From assembly GCF_003048575.1 (NCBI RefSeq), contig NZ_PIRZ01000001.1, positions 358,532 to 422,531 of the forward strand: a stretch of DNA of 64,000 nucleotides, read 5' to 3'. Below the pieces are notes generated by a model. That model did not search any database, was not told the origin of the DNA, and saw only the letters and a list, made by a program, of their open reading frames with translations. Below, piece by piece: positions 27,981 to 38,388 of this stretch (its first letter is position 1; each line of letters starts with the position of its first letter). The position numbers and the translations under genes are program-made. The stretch comes from Campylobacter concisus (lineage in GTDB: Bacteria > Campylobacterota > Campylobacteria > Campylobacterales > Campylobacteraceae).

Positions 27981-28904
27981 ATGAGCGTAAATTCACAAGA
28001 GGTCACGCAGACACCAGGCAACAACACAGTCTTTCAAACATGGGTTTTAACAGCTGATAAAAAGGCTTGTAAAGAGGGTTTTGCCGAGCTTTGCGCCTTG
28101 GTTGTAAATTTAAATAAAACTGCCAAGATTAGATTTGGCGCAAATGAAAATGTAAACTGCGTCCTTGGCGTGGGTCATGATGCTTGGAAAAAGCTTGAAA
28201 TTTCAAAAGATCTGCCAAAAGAGCTTGTAAATTTTAAAGCGATCAAGGGCGACAAGCACGAGGCTGTTAGCACAAAGGGCGATATCCACATCCATATCCG
28301 TGCTTTAAATGCACCTGATTGCTTCGATATGGCTCAAGCAATAAAAGCTGTGCTTTTTAAATTTGCAGAGCTTACAGATGAGACGCAAGGCTTTAAGTAT
28401 CATGACGGCAGGGCGATAATTGGCTTTGTTGATGGTACTGAAAATCCTGAGGGCGAGGAGAGAGATTTCTTTGCTAAAGTTGGCGATGAGGACGCTAAAT
28501 TTAAAGGCGGCAGCTACGTTTTTGTACAAAAATACTTTCACAATATGAAAGATTGGAACGCTACAAGCGTAAGTGAGCAAGAAAAGGTAATAGGCCGCTC
28601 AAAAGAGCTTGACATCGAGATGAGCGAGGATGTAAAACCTACAAATTCACACTCAGCTGCTGCAAACGTAGGAGACGATAAAAAGGTCGTACGTGGTAAT
28701 ATGCCATTTACTGAAGGTAGTAAAACAGGCACCTACTTCATCGCTTATGCGAGCACGTTTTCAACGGTTGAGCTTATGCTTAAAAAGATGTTTATCGGAG
28801 AGCCAAAGGGCAACTCAGATAGGCTACTTGACTTTAGTACACCAGTAACTGGTGCCCTATATTTTGTGCCAACAGTTGATATGCTTGGCGATTACGAGGG
28901 ATAA
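27981..28904 (+). CDS. Dyp-type haem peroxidase
   Basis: This 307-residue enzyme of the YfeX-like cytoplasmic class uses H2O2 to oxidise organic substrates. The distal motif GFVDGTENP (about residues 152-160) supplies the catalytic aspartate, the proximal haem histidine is likely in TNSHSAAANV (about 223), and RGNMPF follows with the conserved arginine. There is no signal peptide. Campylobacter relies heavily on peroxide defence, so an oxidative-stress role is likely. The natural substrate is unknown. AAAAGGAG precedes the ATG. Confidence 0.9.
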   Translation: MSVNSQEVTQTPGNNTVFQTWVLTADKKACKEGFAELCALVVNLNKTAKIRFGANENVNCVLGVGHDAWKKLEISKDLPKELVNFKAIKGDKHEAVSTKGDIHIHIRALNAPDCFDMAQAIKAVLFKFAELTDETQGFKYHDGRAIIGFVDGTENPEGEERDFFAKVGDEDAKFKGGSYVFVQKYFHNMKDWNATSVSEQEKVIGRSKELDIEMSEDVKPTNSHSAAANVGDDKKVVRGNMPFTEGSKTGTYFIAYASTFSTVELMLKKMFIGEPKGNSDRLLDFSTPVTGALYFVPTVDMLGDYEG

Positions 28905-28940
28905 ATTTAAATGGGTGAGGCAACTTGCCCTTTTAAATTT
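28903..28940 (+). terminator. hairpin after the Dyp peroxidase gene
   Basis: Bases 28903-28915 (AAATTTAAATGGG) pair with 28928-28940 with one mismatch around a 12-base loop. There is only a short T-run, so it may dampen rather than stop transcription into the next gene, which begins at 28950. Confidence 0.45.
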
Positions 28941-28949
28941 TAAATAAAA

Positions 28950-29372
28950 ATGCCAGAGTGGTTTATCTACGCAGCTCTTTCAGCTGTTTTTGCTGCACTT
29001 ACCGCGATATTTGCAAAGCTTGGTGTAAAGGATATTGACAGCGATTTTGCGACATTTATAAGAACGATCGTTGTTATTTTTATGCTTGTTTTACTTTTAA
29101 GCGTGGCTAAAAAATGGCAGCCACTAAGCTCTCTAAGTCCCAAAAACTGGCTCTTTCTCATACTAAGTGGTATGGCAACTGGGCTATCTTGGCTCATGTA
29201 TTTTAAAGCGATGCAAGTTGGCAAGGTCTACCAAGTGGCGCTGGTTGATAAATTTAGCGTTGTGCTTGCTATTATTTTGGCTGTCATTTTTCTTGGCGAG
29301 AGGTTAAATTTAAAAGAAATTTTAGCCGTCTGCCTTATCGTGTCTGGCGTATTTTTACTCATTTTTAAATAA
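28950..29372 (+). CDS. EamA-family half-size transporter
   Basis: This 140-residue membrane protein has five hydrophobic segments and covers a single EamA domain, where most family members have two in tandem. Ends match the domain (start FIYAALSAVFAALTAIFAKLG, end VSGVFLLIF), so it is complete and probably works as a dimer. Family members export metabolites or drugs, and the substrate here is unknown. The ribosome site is weak, and the gene may be read through from the peroxidase. Confidence 0.8.
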   Translation: MPEWFIYAALSAVFAALTAIFAKLGVKDIDSDFATFIRTIVVIFMLVLLLSVAKKWQPLSSLSPKNWLFLILSGMATGLSWLMYFKAMQVGKVYQVALVDKFSVVLAIILAVIFLGERLNLKEILAVCLIVSGVFLLIFK

Positions 29373-29413
29373 AATTTTCTGCATTATTCTTAAAATATAT
29401 TTTTAATTTTAAT

Positions 29414-29427
29414 TTGTAATTAATCAA
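29414..29427 (+). promoter_or_regulatory. CRP/FNR-like palindrome upstream of torC-like gene
   Basis: TTGTA-ATTA-ATCAA matches TTGAT-N4-ATCAA at 8 of 10 positions, 43 bases before the ATG at 29471. It is one of three such sites in front of anaerobic respiratory genes in this window. In AT-rich DNA such matches occur by chance. Confidence 0.25.
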
Positions 29428-29470
29428 AAAGCTCCTAAAATTTGAACGATTTCATTTCGAAGGGAGAAAT

Positions 29471-30046
29471 ATGAAAAAAATCATTTTTTCAGCCATCGTG
29501 GCTTGTGCGGCATTTGGTGCTAGTATAAACTACACAGATGTTGTAAAAGATGTTTACGGTGATGCTAGCTCAACAAAAAGTATAGGCAGACTGCTACCAA
29601 CCAACGCAGTTGAAATTTTACAAACAAGCGGTGACAGAGCGCAAATTAAAGTAAAAGGCTATCAAAATCCAGCCGTTAGCAACGTAGTTTATTTTGCTGA
29701 TGGCGCGAGGATTATCTCGGTGGCATTTGCAAAAACTGCACCTTTTGATATTAAAGTGATCAAAGAGGGCAAAAACGGCAAATGGAACGAGGTAGAAACA
29801 ACAGTTTTTGTTCAAAAAGATGGCTTTAGCACTGACGTGAACGCAATGTTTGCAAAAGCTGACAAGATGTATAAAGAGAGCTGTGGTGTTTGCCATGCGT
29901 TGCCTCAAACCACACATTTCAACGCAAACCAATGGCCGTCACTTCTAAAATCAATGATCGGCAGAACCGCAATAGAGAAAAAAGACGAGTGGTTGGTTGT
30001 TGAATACCTTCAAAAACACTCATCTGACGTAAACCTAGGTAAATAA
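29471..30046 (+). CDS. monohaem TorC-like cytochrome c
   Basis: This 191-residue periplasmic protein has a signal peptide (about 1-17) and one haem site, CGVCH at 138-142. The body resembles the C-terminal domain of TorC, the cytochrome that passes electrons to TorA, but lacks the four N-terminal haems of E. coli TorC. C. jejuni has the same arrangement beside its TorA-like reductase (Cj0265c/Cj0264c). It probably delivers electrons directly to the reductase encoded 85 bases downstream. Its own electron donor is not in the window. Confidence 0.85.
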   Translation: MKKIIFSAIVACAAFGASINYTDVVKDVYGDASSTKSIGRLLPTNAVEILQTSGDRAQIKVKGYQNPAVSNVVYFADGARIISVAFAKTAPFDIKVIKEGKNGKWNEVETTVFVQKDGFSTDVNAMFAKADKMYKESCGVCHALPQTTHFNANQWPSLLKSMIGRTAIEKKDEWLVVEYLQKHSSDVNLGK

Positions 30047-30130
30047 GCAAAACTTTTGTAGCGGCGAGTAAAAACAAATATTAAAGTTTAGCTTATTCAA
30101 AAGAAAACTTAAAAATGAAAGGGAGATAAG

Positions 30131-32698
30131 ATGAACGAGACCAGACGAGAATTTCTAAAAAAAGGTGCTACAGCAATTGCAGCGACACCTTTGCTTTCAA
30201 GCGTAACAGCATCAAATTTATTTGCTGATGGCGTAAAAAAGAGTGTTTTAAGAGATAGCGAGGTCATCACAGCTGCCCACTGGGGTATGTTAAAAGTGAC
30301 AACCAAAAACGGCGTAGCAGTAAAGTCAGAGCCTATCCAAAAAACAAGTGAAATTTACAACCCGCTTCAGCACTACACACCAGATATGATCTACAAATGT
30401 CGTATCAAGCGTCCAGCAGTTAGAAAGAGCTACCTTGAAAATCCAGATAGTCCAAAGCCAGAGCTTCGCGGTAAGGATGAGTGGGTTGAGGTGCCTTACG
30501 AAGAGGCGATCAAGCTAGTTGCAAGAGAGCTGAAAAAAACAAGAGCACAAAAAGGCTTACAAAGTGTATTTGCGGGCAGCTATGGCTGGAAATCAAGCGG
30601 TAACGTACATAACTCAAGAATTTTACTTCATAGATTTATGAACCTTAGTGGTGGCTTTGTTGGCTCACTAGGAGATTACTCAACAGGTGCTAGCCAAATT
30701 ATCATGCCTCACGTCGTGGGTAGTATCGAGGTCTATGAGCAGCAAACCAGCTGGCCAGTCGTACTTGAGAACTCAAAAGTCGTAGTCATCTGGGGTGCAA
30801 ACCCACTTGCGACACTTCGCATAGCTTGGACTAGCACCGACGAGCAGGGCTTTAAATACTTTGAAGAGCTCAAAAATAAAAAAGATATCAAAGTGATCAT
30901 CATCGATCCTATCAAGAGTGACACAGCGCAATACTTTGATAATGCTCAGTGGATCGCTCCGGTGCCAAACACCGACACAGCTATGATGCTTGGTATGATG
31001 CACTACCTATATGAGAGCGGCAAGTATGATAAAAATTTCATTGAAACCTACACAACTGGCTTTGATAAATTCCTCCCATATCTACTTGGCAAAACAGACA
31101 ACACACCTAAAAATTTAGAGTGGGCGAGCAAAATTTGTGGCATCGATAAAGATACTTTAAAAGAGCTAGCTGATACATTTATCGCAAACCGCACTATGAT
31201 AATGAGCGGCTGGGGCATGCAGCGCGCTCACCACGGCGAGCAACCACACTGGGCGATGGTGACTTTGGCGGCGATGCTAGGACAGATCGGCCTTCCTGGT
31301 GGGGGATTTGGCCTTAGCTATCACTACTCAAACGGCGGCGCTCCGACTTGCAAGGGTGCAGTCATCGGCGGCATAAATAGCGCAAGTGTGGGTAAATTTA
31401 ACGAAAAAGGTGAGTTTATCGGCACAGACACAGGCGAGTTTGATAAACGAGGTCGCTTCGTCGCAAAGGCAGCTGCAGCAGCAGGCACAGGCCAAAGTTG
31501 GCTACAAAAAGCAACCAACTATGCCTTCCCGGTAGCAAGGATTGCTGATGCGCTGCTACATCCTGGTAAAGTGATCGACCACGACGGCAAAAAGATCACC
31601 TATCCAGATATTGATTTTATCTACTGGGTCGGCGGCAACCCACTTGTGCACCATCAAGATACAAATACAAATTTAAAAGCGTGGAGAAAGCCAAGAACAG
31701 TTGTCGTACATGAATCATACTGGACACCGACAGCAAAAATGGCTGATATTGTCTTTCCAGTCACTACAGAGTACGAGAGAAACGATATCACCATGACTGG
31801 TGACTACTCAAATATGAACATAGTGCCGATGAAACAAGTCGTTGAGAAATACCACGAGGCAAGAGACGACTACCAAATTTTCACTGATCTTTGCAAGGCT
31901 TATGCTAAAAATTTGGTCATTGCCTACACAGATAACGGCAAGGATGAGTTTGACTGGATCAAAGAGTACTATGACGCAGCCTACGCTCAGGTCAAGGCTG
32001 TGCCAGAGCTCACAACTGATATGAAGCCATTTGAAGAGTTTTGGAACGAGAACAAGCCAGTTACATTTGCCTCATCTCAAGATAGCGATAGCTGGGTAAG
32101 ATTTGGCGAATTTAGAGAAGATCCTGTACTAAATGCTCTTGGAACCCCAAGCGGTCTTATAGAAATTTACTCAGAGACTATTGAAAAAATGGGCTACGAC
32201 GACTGCAAGGCGCACCCAATGTGGTTTGAGCCAATCGAGTGGCTAGGCATGAAAGATAAACCGGCTAAATTCCACATGATAAGTGCTCACCCAACTGACC
32301 GCTTGCACTCACAGCTAAGCCAAACTTCACTTCGTGACAACTACGCTATCGCAAATCGCGAGCCTATCTGGATCAACGAAAAAGACGCAAAAGAGCTTGG
32401 TGTACAAAGTGGCGACTTGGTACGTGTATTTAATGCACGTGGCGAGGTTTTAGCAGGTGCTCATGTGACTAAAAACATCAAAGAGGGCGTTGTAAAACTA
32501 GCTGAGGGCGCTTGGTATGACGGCTTTGATAGTGGTATCTGCAAAAATGGCTCTGCAAATGTGCTAACCATAGATATCCCAACAAGCAAGCTAGCAAACG
32601 GTAACATCAGCCACACAGCTCTTGTAAATATCGAGAAATATAAAGGTGGCGAGGCGTTAAAGCTTACAGCTTTTGTTGAGCCAAAAATTTCTAAATAA
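30131..32698 (+). CDS. torA: TorA-type molybdopterin N/S-oxide reductase
   Basis: This 855-residue periplasmic enzyme reduces trimethylamine N-oxide or dimethyl sulfoxide as terminal electron acceptor. The Tat signal carries RREFLKK at residues 5-11. There is no N-terminal iron-sulfur motif, which fits the TorA/BisC/DMSO-reductase branch. The molybdenum ligand is predicted as S184 in GDYSTGASQ. The molybdopterin-dinucleotide-binding domain fills about 690-820. The exact oxide cannot be told from sequence. The paired small cytochrome upstream and a terminator downstream define a two-gene unit. Confidence 0.92.
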   Translation: MNETRREFLKKGATAIAATPLLSSVTASNLFADGVKKSVLRDSEVITAAHWGMLKVTTKNGVAVKSEPIQKTSEIYNPLQHYTPDMIYKCRIKRPAVRKSYLENPDSPKPELRGKDEWVEVPYEEAIKLVARELKKTRAQKGLQSVFAGSYGWKSSGNVHNSRILLHRFMNLSGGFVGSLGDYSTGASQIIMPHVVGSIEVYEQQTSWPVVLENSKVVVIWGANPLATLRIAWTSTDEQGFKYFEELKNKKDIKVIIIDPIKSDTAQYFDNAQWIAPVPNTDTAMMLGMMHYLYESGKYDKNFIETYTTGFDKFLPYLLGKTDNTPKNLEWASKICGIDKDTLKELADTFIANRTMIMSGWGMQRAHHGEQPHWAMVTLAAMLGQIGLPGGGFGLSYHYSNGGAPTCKGAVIGGINSASVGKFNEKGEFIGTDTGEFDKRGRFVAKAAAAAGTGQSWLQKATNYAFPVARIADALLHPGKVIDHDGKKITYPDIDFIYWVGGNPLVHHQDTNTNLKAWRKPRTVVVHESYWTPTAKMADIVFPVTTEYERNDITMTGDYSNMNIVPMKQVVEKYHEARDDYQIFTDLCKAYAKNLVIAYTDNGKDEFDWIKEYYDAAYAQVKAVPELTTDMKPFEEFWNENKPVTFASSQDSDSWVRFGEFREDPVLNALGTPSGLIEIYSETIEKMGYDDCKAHPMWFEPIEWLGMKDKPAKFHMISAHPTDRLHSQLSQTSLRDNYAIANREPIWINEKDAKELGVQSGDLVRVFNARGEVLAGAHVTKNIKEGVVKLAEGAWYDGFDSGICKNGSANVLTIDIPTSKLANGNISHTALVNIEKYKGGEALKLTAFVEPKISK

Positions 32699-32702
32699 TA
32701 TT

Positions 32703-32730
32703 AAAAGCAGGGGAGTCTTCTCCTGCTTTT
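32703..32730 (+). terminator. terminator after torA
   Basis: AAAAGCAGG (32703-32711) pairs with CCTGCTTTT (32722-32730), and inner bases extend the stem. The T-run is part of the 3' arm. Confidence 0.75.
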
Positions 32731-33092
32731 GAACTTAAAATTTAAAACAAATCTTCTATTCACAAAAAGCTTAAATTTATATTTAAGGCCTATAGCTCTA
32801 TAAATTTTTATTTTACAATGGATGTTGAGGTGATAGGTATATTTTTGTTGATTGTTAAATAAAATTTCTACATTTGAATGACCAGTTATATTAAATTTAT
32901 AAAGTCTTTTGAAAAGCCAAGTCACCGGACTTTTAAAGATAAAATAATCACTAAAAAAACTCACTTTTTTACCTTAATGAATACAATTTTTGATTAATTG
33001 TTTAAAAGGCGTTAAATGTAGTATAAAATTAATTTTAGTTTTAATTCTTTTTCGATAAATTAAAGTGATTTTAACTTTTTAAAGGAGGAAAG
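32731..33092. other. intergenic region upstream of the chemoreceptor
   Basis: This stretch is AT-rich without a credible gene. An 87-codon minus-strand frame spans most of it, but it would start without a ribosome site and run through the torA terminator. The AAAGGAGGAAAG ribosome site of the chemoreceptor lies at the right end. Confidence 0.5.
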
Positions 33093-35060
33093 ATGAAGTC
33101 CATAACTTCAAAGATAGCGATGATTATCATCTCATTGCTAGTTATTTCGTTTGCTGCTATTTCAGCAGTTAGCTACTATACAGCGGAAAGTAAGGTAGTA
33201 GAGTTGGTCAGCCAGACCCAGGAACAGATTCTAAGTGACATCAAAGCTACTACGGATTCTTTTTTTGAAGAATATTTAGGTGTAGCCAAAAAGTTAGCTT
33301 CAGACATAGAAAATACACCAAATAATGATGACTTGTATATGGAAAAAACAAAAATGCAAAAAGATAACGCTAGCTCGCTAGTTTCTTATGTATTTTATGG
33401 ACGTGAAAGCGATGGACATTTTTTCCAGTCTGACGGCACTAGAATGACTCCAGCTGATAACTACGATCCTAGAACCAGAGGTTGGTACAAAGCAGCCAAG
33501 AGCGCAAATGGTGCTATCTATACCGAGCCTTATTTAGCAGCTACATATAATGCTTTGGTAGTTAGTTTTGCCGCTCCTGTAAATAAAAATGGAAATTTTG
33601 CTGGTGTTTTGGGACTTGATTTAAAGATAGATACTTTAAGTAAAAAAATTCTTGAAATGGGTAAAACAAAATACGGCTACGTCTTTTTAATGAACAAAGA
33701 CGGCGTAATGCTAATGCACAATGACCCAAACAATGTTGGCAAAACCGTTCCTGCTAGCAAATATATTGCTGAGGCTTTTGCGGCTAAAAAATTTGATGAA
33801 AATGGACTTATTCCCTATACAAACTATAAAGGCGAGAACGTAACCGCCAAAGTCCTTCCTATAAACGACCAAGGCTGGTTAGCCGTAGCCGCTATCGGAG
33901 CAGATACTTTTTCGTCTAATACCTTGCCTTTATTAAAAGCTCAAATAATCCTAGCCGTAGCTTTTATAGTTATACTTTCGGCTATCGTATTTACTCTTCT
34001 TAAAAAATCCCTTAGCCCTATTAGGACCATTCAAACCAAGCTTGAAGACGCGTTTAAATTTATCACTTACGAAACCACTAACGCTCCGGAAAAGCTAGTA
34101 GTAACTACGCAAGACGAATTCGGCAGAATGAGCGAATCTATTAACGAGAATATAGAAAAAGTCCTTAACGGCGTTAAAAAAGACAGCGCCCTAATAGACG
34201 AGATGAACGGTATAGCAAATCTTATGATAAAAGGCCATATGGGAGCTAAGATTAACTCCGTCCCTAATAATCCGGCTTTAGTTCAGTTAAAAGACCTGCT
34301 AAATAAATTCTTTACTTCTATTTCTGAAAATTTAAAAGGAATAGCGGTAGTTTTAGCTTCTTACAATAAAAACGACTACACTCCTAGACTAGAGCTAAAA
34401 CCCGAGCTTGAAAGCGATCTAAGAGATATGATAGTAGGCCTTCAAAGCGCGGGCGATGCCGTAAGCAATATGCTAAGGGAAAATTTAAAAGAAGCTCAGG
34501 TCCTAGAAGAAAAAGCTAAAATCCTAGCAGAATCTATGAGAACCCTAACCGACGGAGCTCATAAACAAGCCGACTCTATCCAAGAAAGTGCGGCTGCTAT
34601 AGAAGAGATGAGCAGTTCTATGAACGCCATTAGCCAAAAAGCTAGCGACGTAACAAGACAAAGCGAAGAGATTAAAAACATCATCGTTATTATTAGAGAT
34701 ATAGCCGACCAAACCAATCTACTTGCTCTAAACGCGGCTATAGAAGCAGCACGTGCAGGCGAGCATGGACGTGGCTTTGCAGTCGTTGCAGATGAGGTTA
34801 GAAAACTAGCTGAGCGAACTCAAAAGTCACTTGGTGAGATCGAAGCTAATGCAAATGTTCTAGCTCAAAGTATCAATGAGATGAGTGAGAGCATCAGAGA
34901 GCAAAGCGAAGGCATAAATATGATAAATCAAAGTGTAAGCCAGATTGACAGTATTACAAAACAAAATATTGATATTGTTGGTACAACAAACGAAATTACT
35001 GATCAAATAGACGACATGGCTAAGACAATAGTAGCTGATGTTAAAAAGAATAAATTTTAA
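33093..35060 (+). CDS. methyl-accepting chemotaxis protein with dCache domain
   Basis: This 655-residue transmembrane receptor signals to CheA. It has membrane helices at about 9-29 and 281-304, a periplasmic dCache domain between them, and the cytoplasmic signalling hairpin with its tip [19 protein letters not shown] near 545-563. The membrane-distal Cache pocket shows Y124, R129, W131, Y132, Y147 and D176, with the spacing of the amino-acid-binding dCache type, although the aspartate two residues after the pocket tyrosine is alanine (A149). It ends DVKKNKF. From about 33835 to 34745 codon use shifts to C-ending codons and then returns, which suggests a mosaic gene. It lies between torA and napA. 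Confidence 0.92.
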   Translation: MKSITSKIAMIIISLLVISFAAISAVSYYTAESKVVELVSQTQEQILSDIKATTDSFFEEYLGVAKKLASDIENTPNNDDLYMEKTKMQKDNASSLVSYVFYGRESDGHFFQSDGTRMTPADNYDPRTRGWYKAAKSANGAIYTEPYLAATYNALVVSFAAPVNKNGNFAGVLGLDLKIDTLSKKILEMGKTKYGYVFLMNKDGVMLMHNDPNNVGKTVPASKYIAEAFAAKKFDENGLIPYTNYKGENVTAKVLPINDQGWLAVAAIGADTFSSNTLPLLKAQIILAVAFIVILSAIVFTLLKKSLSPIRTIQTKLEDAFKFITYETTNAPEKLVVTTQDEFGRMSESINENIEKVLNGVKKDSALIDEMNGIANLMIKGHMGAKINSVPNNPALVQLKDLLNKFFTSISENLKGIAVVLASYNKNDYTPRLELKPELESDLRDMIVGLQSAGDAVSNMLRENLKEAQVLEEKAKILAESMRTLTDGAHKQADSIQESAAAIEEMSSSMNAISQKASDVTRQSEEIKNIIVIIRDIADQTNLLALNAAIEAARAGEHGRGFAVVADEVRKLAERTQKSLGEIEANANVLAQSINEMSESIREQSEGINMINQSVSQIDSITKQNIDIVGTTNEITDQIDDMAKTIVADVKKNKF

Positions 35061-35598
35061 CCTTGCGGCTTGATATTTAAAATTTCATTAATATTTCATC
35101 CTCAAAATTTGAGGATGAAAATAACTCCTTTTTATCTCTAATCTTAAAATTATTTTTTGTTTTATAAATATAATAAAGTTTTTAAAAATAATCTAATATT
35201 TATAGCTTTATAGTGATATTACTAGTTAAATTTTTATAGATTATGTTTGCTGTAATGTAATGAAAATTATTAGAATTTATCCTTGTAATTATTGATATTT
35301 CAGTAAGGATATAAAATTTTTAATAATACTTTATGTTACTTTTTTACTCAAATATTTAAAAACAATTTTACTTTGTTTTCTTTAGCTTTTTGATAACTAC
35401 TCTAAAATTTTTAAATTTTATTAAATAGTATTTTCTTTTAAAATCGTACTTTGTGAGAAAATTAATATTTTTATGTAGAAAAATATTTACATTTTTAGCT
35501 TAAGTTTTTTGAAATTTTTGTAAATGTAAGTCAGTTGTAAATAAGTTTTACAAGGTTAATATCAATTAAATTTGTTTTAAATCTTTAAAGGAGAAAGA
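35061..35598. other. long AT-rich region upstream of napA
   Basis: This stretch contains the chemoreceptor terminator at its left end and otherwise very AT-rich DNA without a protein-like frame. The palindrome TTAAT-ATCA-ATTAA lies at 35556-35569, and AAAGGAG precedes napA. It probably holds the nap promoter and its control sites. Confidence 0.55.
35094..35136 (+). terminator. terminator after the chemoreceptor gene
   Basis: TTTCATCCTCAAA (35094-35106) and TTTGAGGATGAAA (35108-35120) are perfect inverted arms one base apart. The inner bases form the loop, and CTTTTT follows at 35128-35133. Confidence 0.65.
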
Positions 35599-38379
35599 AT
35601 GAATCGACGAGAATTCATAAAAAGTGCCGCAGCTAGTGCTGCTTGCGCAAGTGCTGGTATAGCTGTGCCAAGCTCGCTAAGTGCAGCAAGCGAAGCAGAA
35701 AAAGGCTGGCGTTGGGACAAAGCTGCCTGTAGATTTTGCGGAACTGGATGTGGCATTATGGTTGCAACCAAAGAGGGCAAGATAGTAGCTGTAAAAGGTG
35801 ACCCAGAAGCGCCAGTAAACCGTGGTCTAAACTGTATCAAAGGCTACTTTAACGCTAAGATCATGTACGGCGAAGACAGGATCACTCATCCGCTTTTACG
35901 TGTAAACGAAAAAGGAGAATTTGACAAAAAAGGTAAATTTAAGCAAGTAAGCTGGAAACAAGCATTTGATGTCATGGAAGCTCAGTTTAGAAAGGCATAT
36001 GATGAACTAGGACCTCACGGTATCGGAGTTTTAGGTTCTGGTCAATATACTATTCCAGAAGGTTACGCTGCCATTAAGCTTATAAAAGGTGGTTTTAGAA
36101 GCAACAGTATTGATCCAAACGCAAGACACTGTATGGCAAGTGCGGTCGTTGGCTTCATGCAAACATTTGGTATAGACGAGCCATCAGGCTGTTTTGATGA
36201 TATCGAGCTAACTGATACTATTGTAGCTTGGGGCGCAAATATGGCTGAGATGCACCCGATCCTTTGGGCGCGTGTAAGCGATAGAAAGCTTAGTGATCCT
36301 GATAAAGTAAAGGTAGTAAATTTAAGCACCTACTCAACTAGAACATCAAATTTAGCCGATATTGAGATCATTTTTGCTCCGTCATCTGACCTTGCTATCT
36401 GGAACTACATCGCTCGCGAGATAGTTTATAACCACCCAGAGATGATCGATGAAGAATTTGTTAAAAAGCACTGTGTCTTCACAGCTGGCCCAGTTGATAT
36501 CGGATATGGTCTGCGCCCAGACATTAATCATAAAAAATATGCTCCAAGCGAGCTAGATACTGCTGCGACTGAGAAGTCAAAGGTGCTAAGCGAGGCTGAG
36601 GGCGTTACGCTTTCTTATCTTGGGCTAAAAGCTGGTGATACACTTGAAAATAAAAATGCTGCAAAGGCTGGCGATCACTGGCAAATAACATTTGAAGAGT
36701 TTAAAAAAGCTCTTGATCCTTACACACTTGACTTTACTGCAAAGGTAGCCAAGGGTGATCCAAACGAAGATATAGAAGAATTTAAGAAAAAACTAAAAGC
36801 ACTTGCTGATCTTTATATAGAGAAAAACCGCAAAGTTGTTAGTTTCTGGACGATGGGCTTTAACCAACACCAACGTGGTACATGGGTAAATGAGCAAGCT
36901 TATATGGTTCACTTCTTACTCGGCAAACAAGCACTTCCAGGCTCAGGAGCGTTTTCTCTAACTGGTCAACCAAGTGCGTGCGGTACAGCAAGAGAGGTTG
37001 GAACATTTGTTCACCGCTTGCCAGCTGACATGGTTATTGATAATCCAAAACATAGAGAGATAACTGAAAAAATTTGGAAACTTCCTGCCGGAACACTAAG
37101 TGGTGTACTCGCTTCTCACTACGTAAAAATGATGCGTGATCTTGAAGATGGTAAGGTTAAATTTATCTGGGTTCAAGTAAACAACCCATGGCAAAATACT
37201 GCAAACGCAAACCACTGGATAAAAGCAGCTCGTGAGATGGATAACTTCATCGTTGTAAGTGATCCTTATCCAGGAATTTCTGCAAAAGTTGCTGACCTTA
37301 TCCTTCCAACTGCGATGATATATGAAAAATGGGGTGCTTACGGTAACGCTGAGAGAAGAACACAGCACTGGAGACAGCAAGTACTTCCTGTTGGTGAAGC
37401 GATGCCTGATATTTGGCAAATGATGGAGTTTAGTAAGCGCTTTAAGCTAAAAGACGTTTGGGGTGAGAAAAAAGTAAATGACAAAGTTACACTTCCAAAT
37501 GTGCTCGATGCTGCAAAAGCTATGGGATATAGCGAGGAAGATACGCTATTTGATGTACTTTTTGCTAACGAAGAGGCTAAGAAATTTAGTGCAAACGATC
37601 CTATTATGGAAAACTACGACAATACAGAAGTATTTGGCGATAGCAGAAAAGTGATCGGTTCAGATGGCAAAGAATTTAAAGGATATGGATTTTTCGTTCA
37701 CAAATATCTTTGGGAAGAGTATAGAAAATTTGGCGTTGGCCACGGCCACGACCTAGCTGACTTTGACACATACCATAAGGTAAGAGGTTTAAGATGGCCA
37801 GTAGTTGATGGTAAAGAGACTCAGTGGAGATTTAACACCAAATTTGACCCATATGCTAAAAAAGCTGCTCCAAATGAGAAATTTGCATTCTATGGCAACA
37901 AAAATGCAGCACTTCCAACAGGTGATCTAAAAGGCGTTACAAATAAAGATAAAACATCTCTTGCAAATAAAGCAAAAATTTTCTTCCGCCCTTATATGGA
38001 TCCATGCGAGATGCCAAGCAAAGAGTATCCATTCTGGCTATGTACTGGTCGTGTTCTAGAACACTGGCACTCAGGCACTATGACTATGCGTGTTCCTGAG
38101 CTTTACAGGGCTGTTCCAGAGGCACTTTGCTATATGCACGAAGATGATGCTAAAAAGCTTGGCGTAATGCAAAACGAGATCGTTTGGGTTGAATCACGTC
38201 GTGGCAAGGTAAAAGCAAGAGTCGATCTAAAAGGTAGAAATAAGCCGCCAGTAGGTCTTGTTTATGTGCCTTGGTTTGATGAAAACGTATTTATCAATAA
38301 AGTAACACTAGACGCTACTTGCCCACTCTCAAAAGAGACTGATTATAAAAAGTGTGCGGTTAAAATTTATAAAGCATAG
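35599..38379 (+). CDS. napA: periplasmic nitrate reductase catalytic subunit NapA
   Basis: This 926-residue molybdopterin enzyme reduces nitrate to nitrite in the periplasm. The Tat signal has NRREFIKSA at 2-10. The [4Fe-4S] ligands are C44, C47, C51 and C79, and the molybdenum-ligating cysteine is C178 in NARHCMAS. The length, about 100 residues more than E. coli NapA, fits the Campylobacterota form. It heads the nap operon. napG follows directly. AAAGGAG precedes the ATG. Confidence 0.97.
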   Translation: MNRREFIKSAAASAACASAGIAVPSSLSAASEAEKGWRWDKAACRFCGTGCGIMVATKEGKIVAVKGDPEAPVNRGLNCIKGYFNAKIMYGEDRITHPLLRVNEKGEFDKKGKFKQVSWKQAFDVMEAQFRKAYDELGPHGIGVLGSGQYTIPEGYAAIKLIKGGFRSNSIDPNARHCMASAVVGFMQTFGIDEPSGCFDDIELTDTIVAWGANMAEMHPILWARVSDRKLSDPDKVKVVNLSTYSTRTSNLADIEIIFAPSSDLAIWNYIAREIVYNHPEMIDEEFVKKHCVFTAGPVDIGYGLRPDINHKKYAPSELDTAATEKSKVLSEAEGVTLSYLGLKAGDTLENKNAAKAGDHWQITFEEFKKALDPYTLDFTAKVAKGDPNEDIEEFKKKLKALADLYIEKNRKVVSFWTMGFNQHQRGTWVNEQAYMVHFLLGKQALPGSGAFSLTGQPSACGTAREVGTFVHRLPADMVIDNPKHREITEKIWKLPAGTLSGVLASHYVKMMRDLEDGKVKFIWVQVNNPWQNTANANHWIKAAREMDNFIVVSDPYPGISAKVADLILPTAMIYEKWGAYGNAERRTQHWRQQVLPVGEAMPDIWQMMEFSKRFKLKDVWGEKKVNDKVTLPNVLDAAKAMGYSEEDTLFDVLFANEEAKKFSANDPIMENYDNTEVFGDSRKVIGSDGKEFKGYGFFVHKYLWEEYRKFGVGHGHDLADFDTYHKVRGLRWPVVDGKETQWRFNTKFDPYAKKAAPNEKFAFYGNKNAALPTGDLKGVTNKDKTSLANKAKIFFRPYMDPCEMPSKEYPFWLCTGRVLEHWHSGTMTMRVPELYRAVPEALCYMHEDDAKKLGVMQNEIVWVESRRGKVKARVDLKGRNKPPVGLVYVPWFDENVFINKVTLDATCPLSKETDYKKCAVKIYKA

Positions 38380-38388
38380 GTGAGCGAT

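Noticed and set aside
32701..32964. 87-codon open frame on the minus strand after torA
   Set aside because: It has no ribosome site, reads through the torA terminator hairpin, and its composition (rich in Phe, Lys, Asn, Tyr) is what AT-rich noncoding DNA gives.
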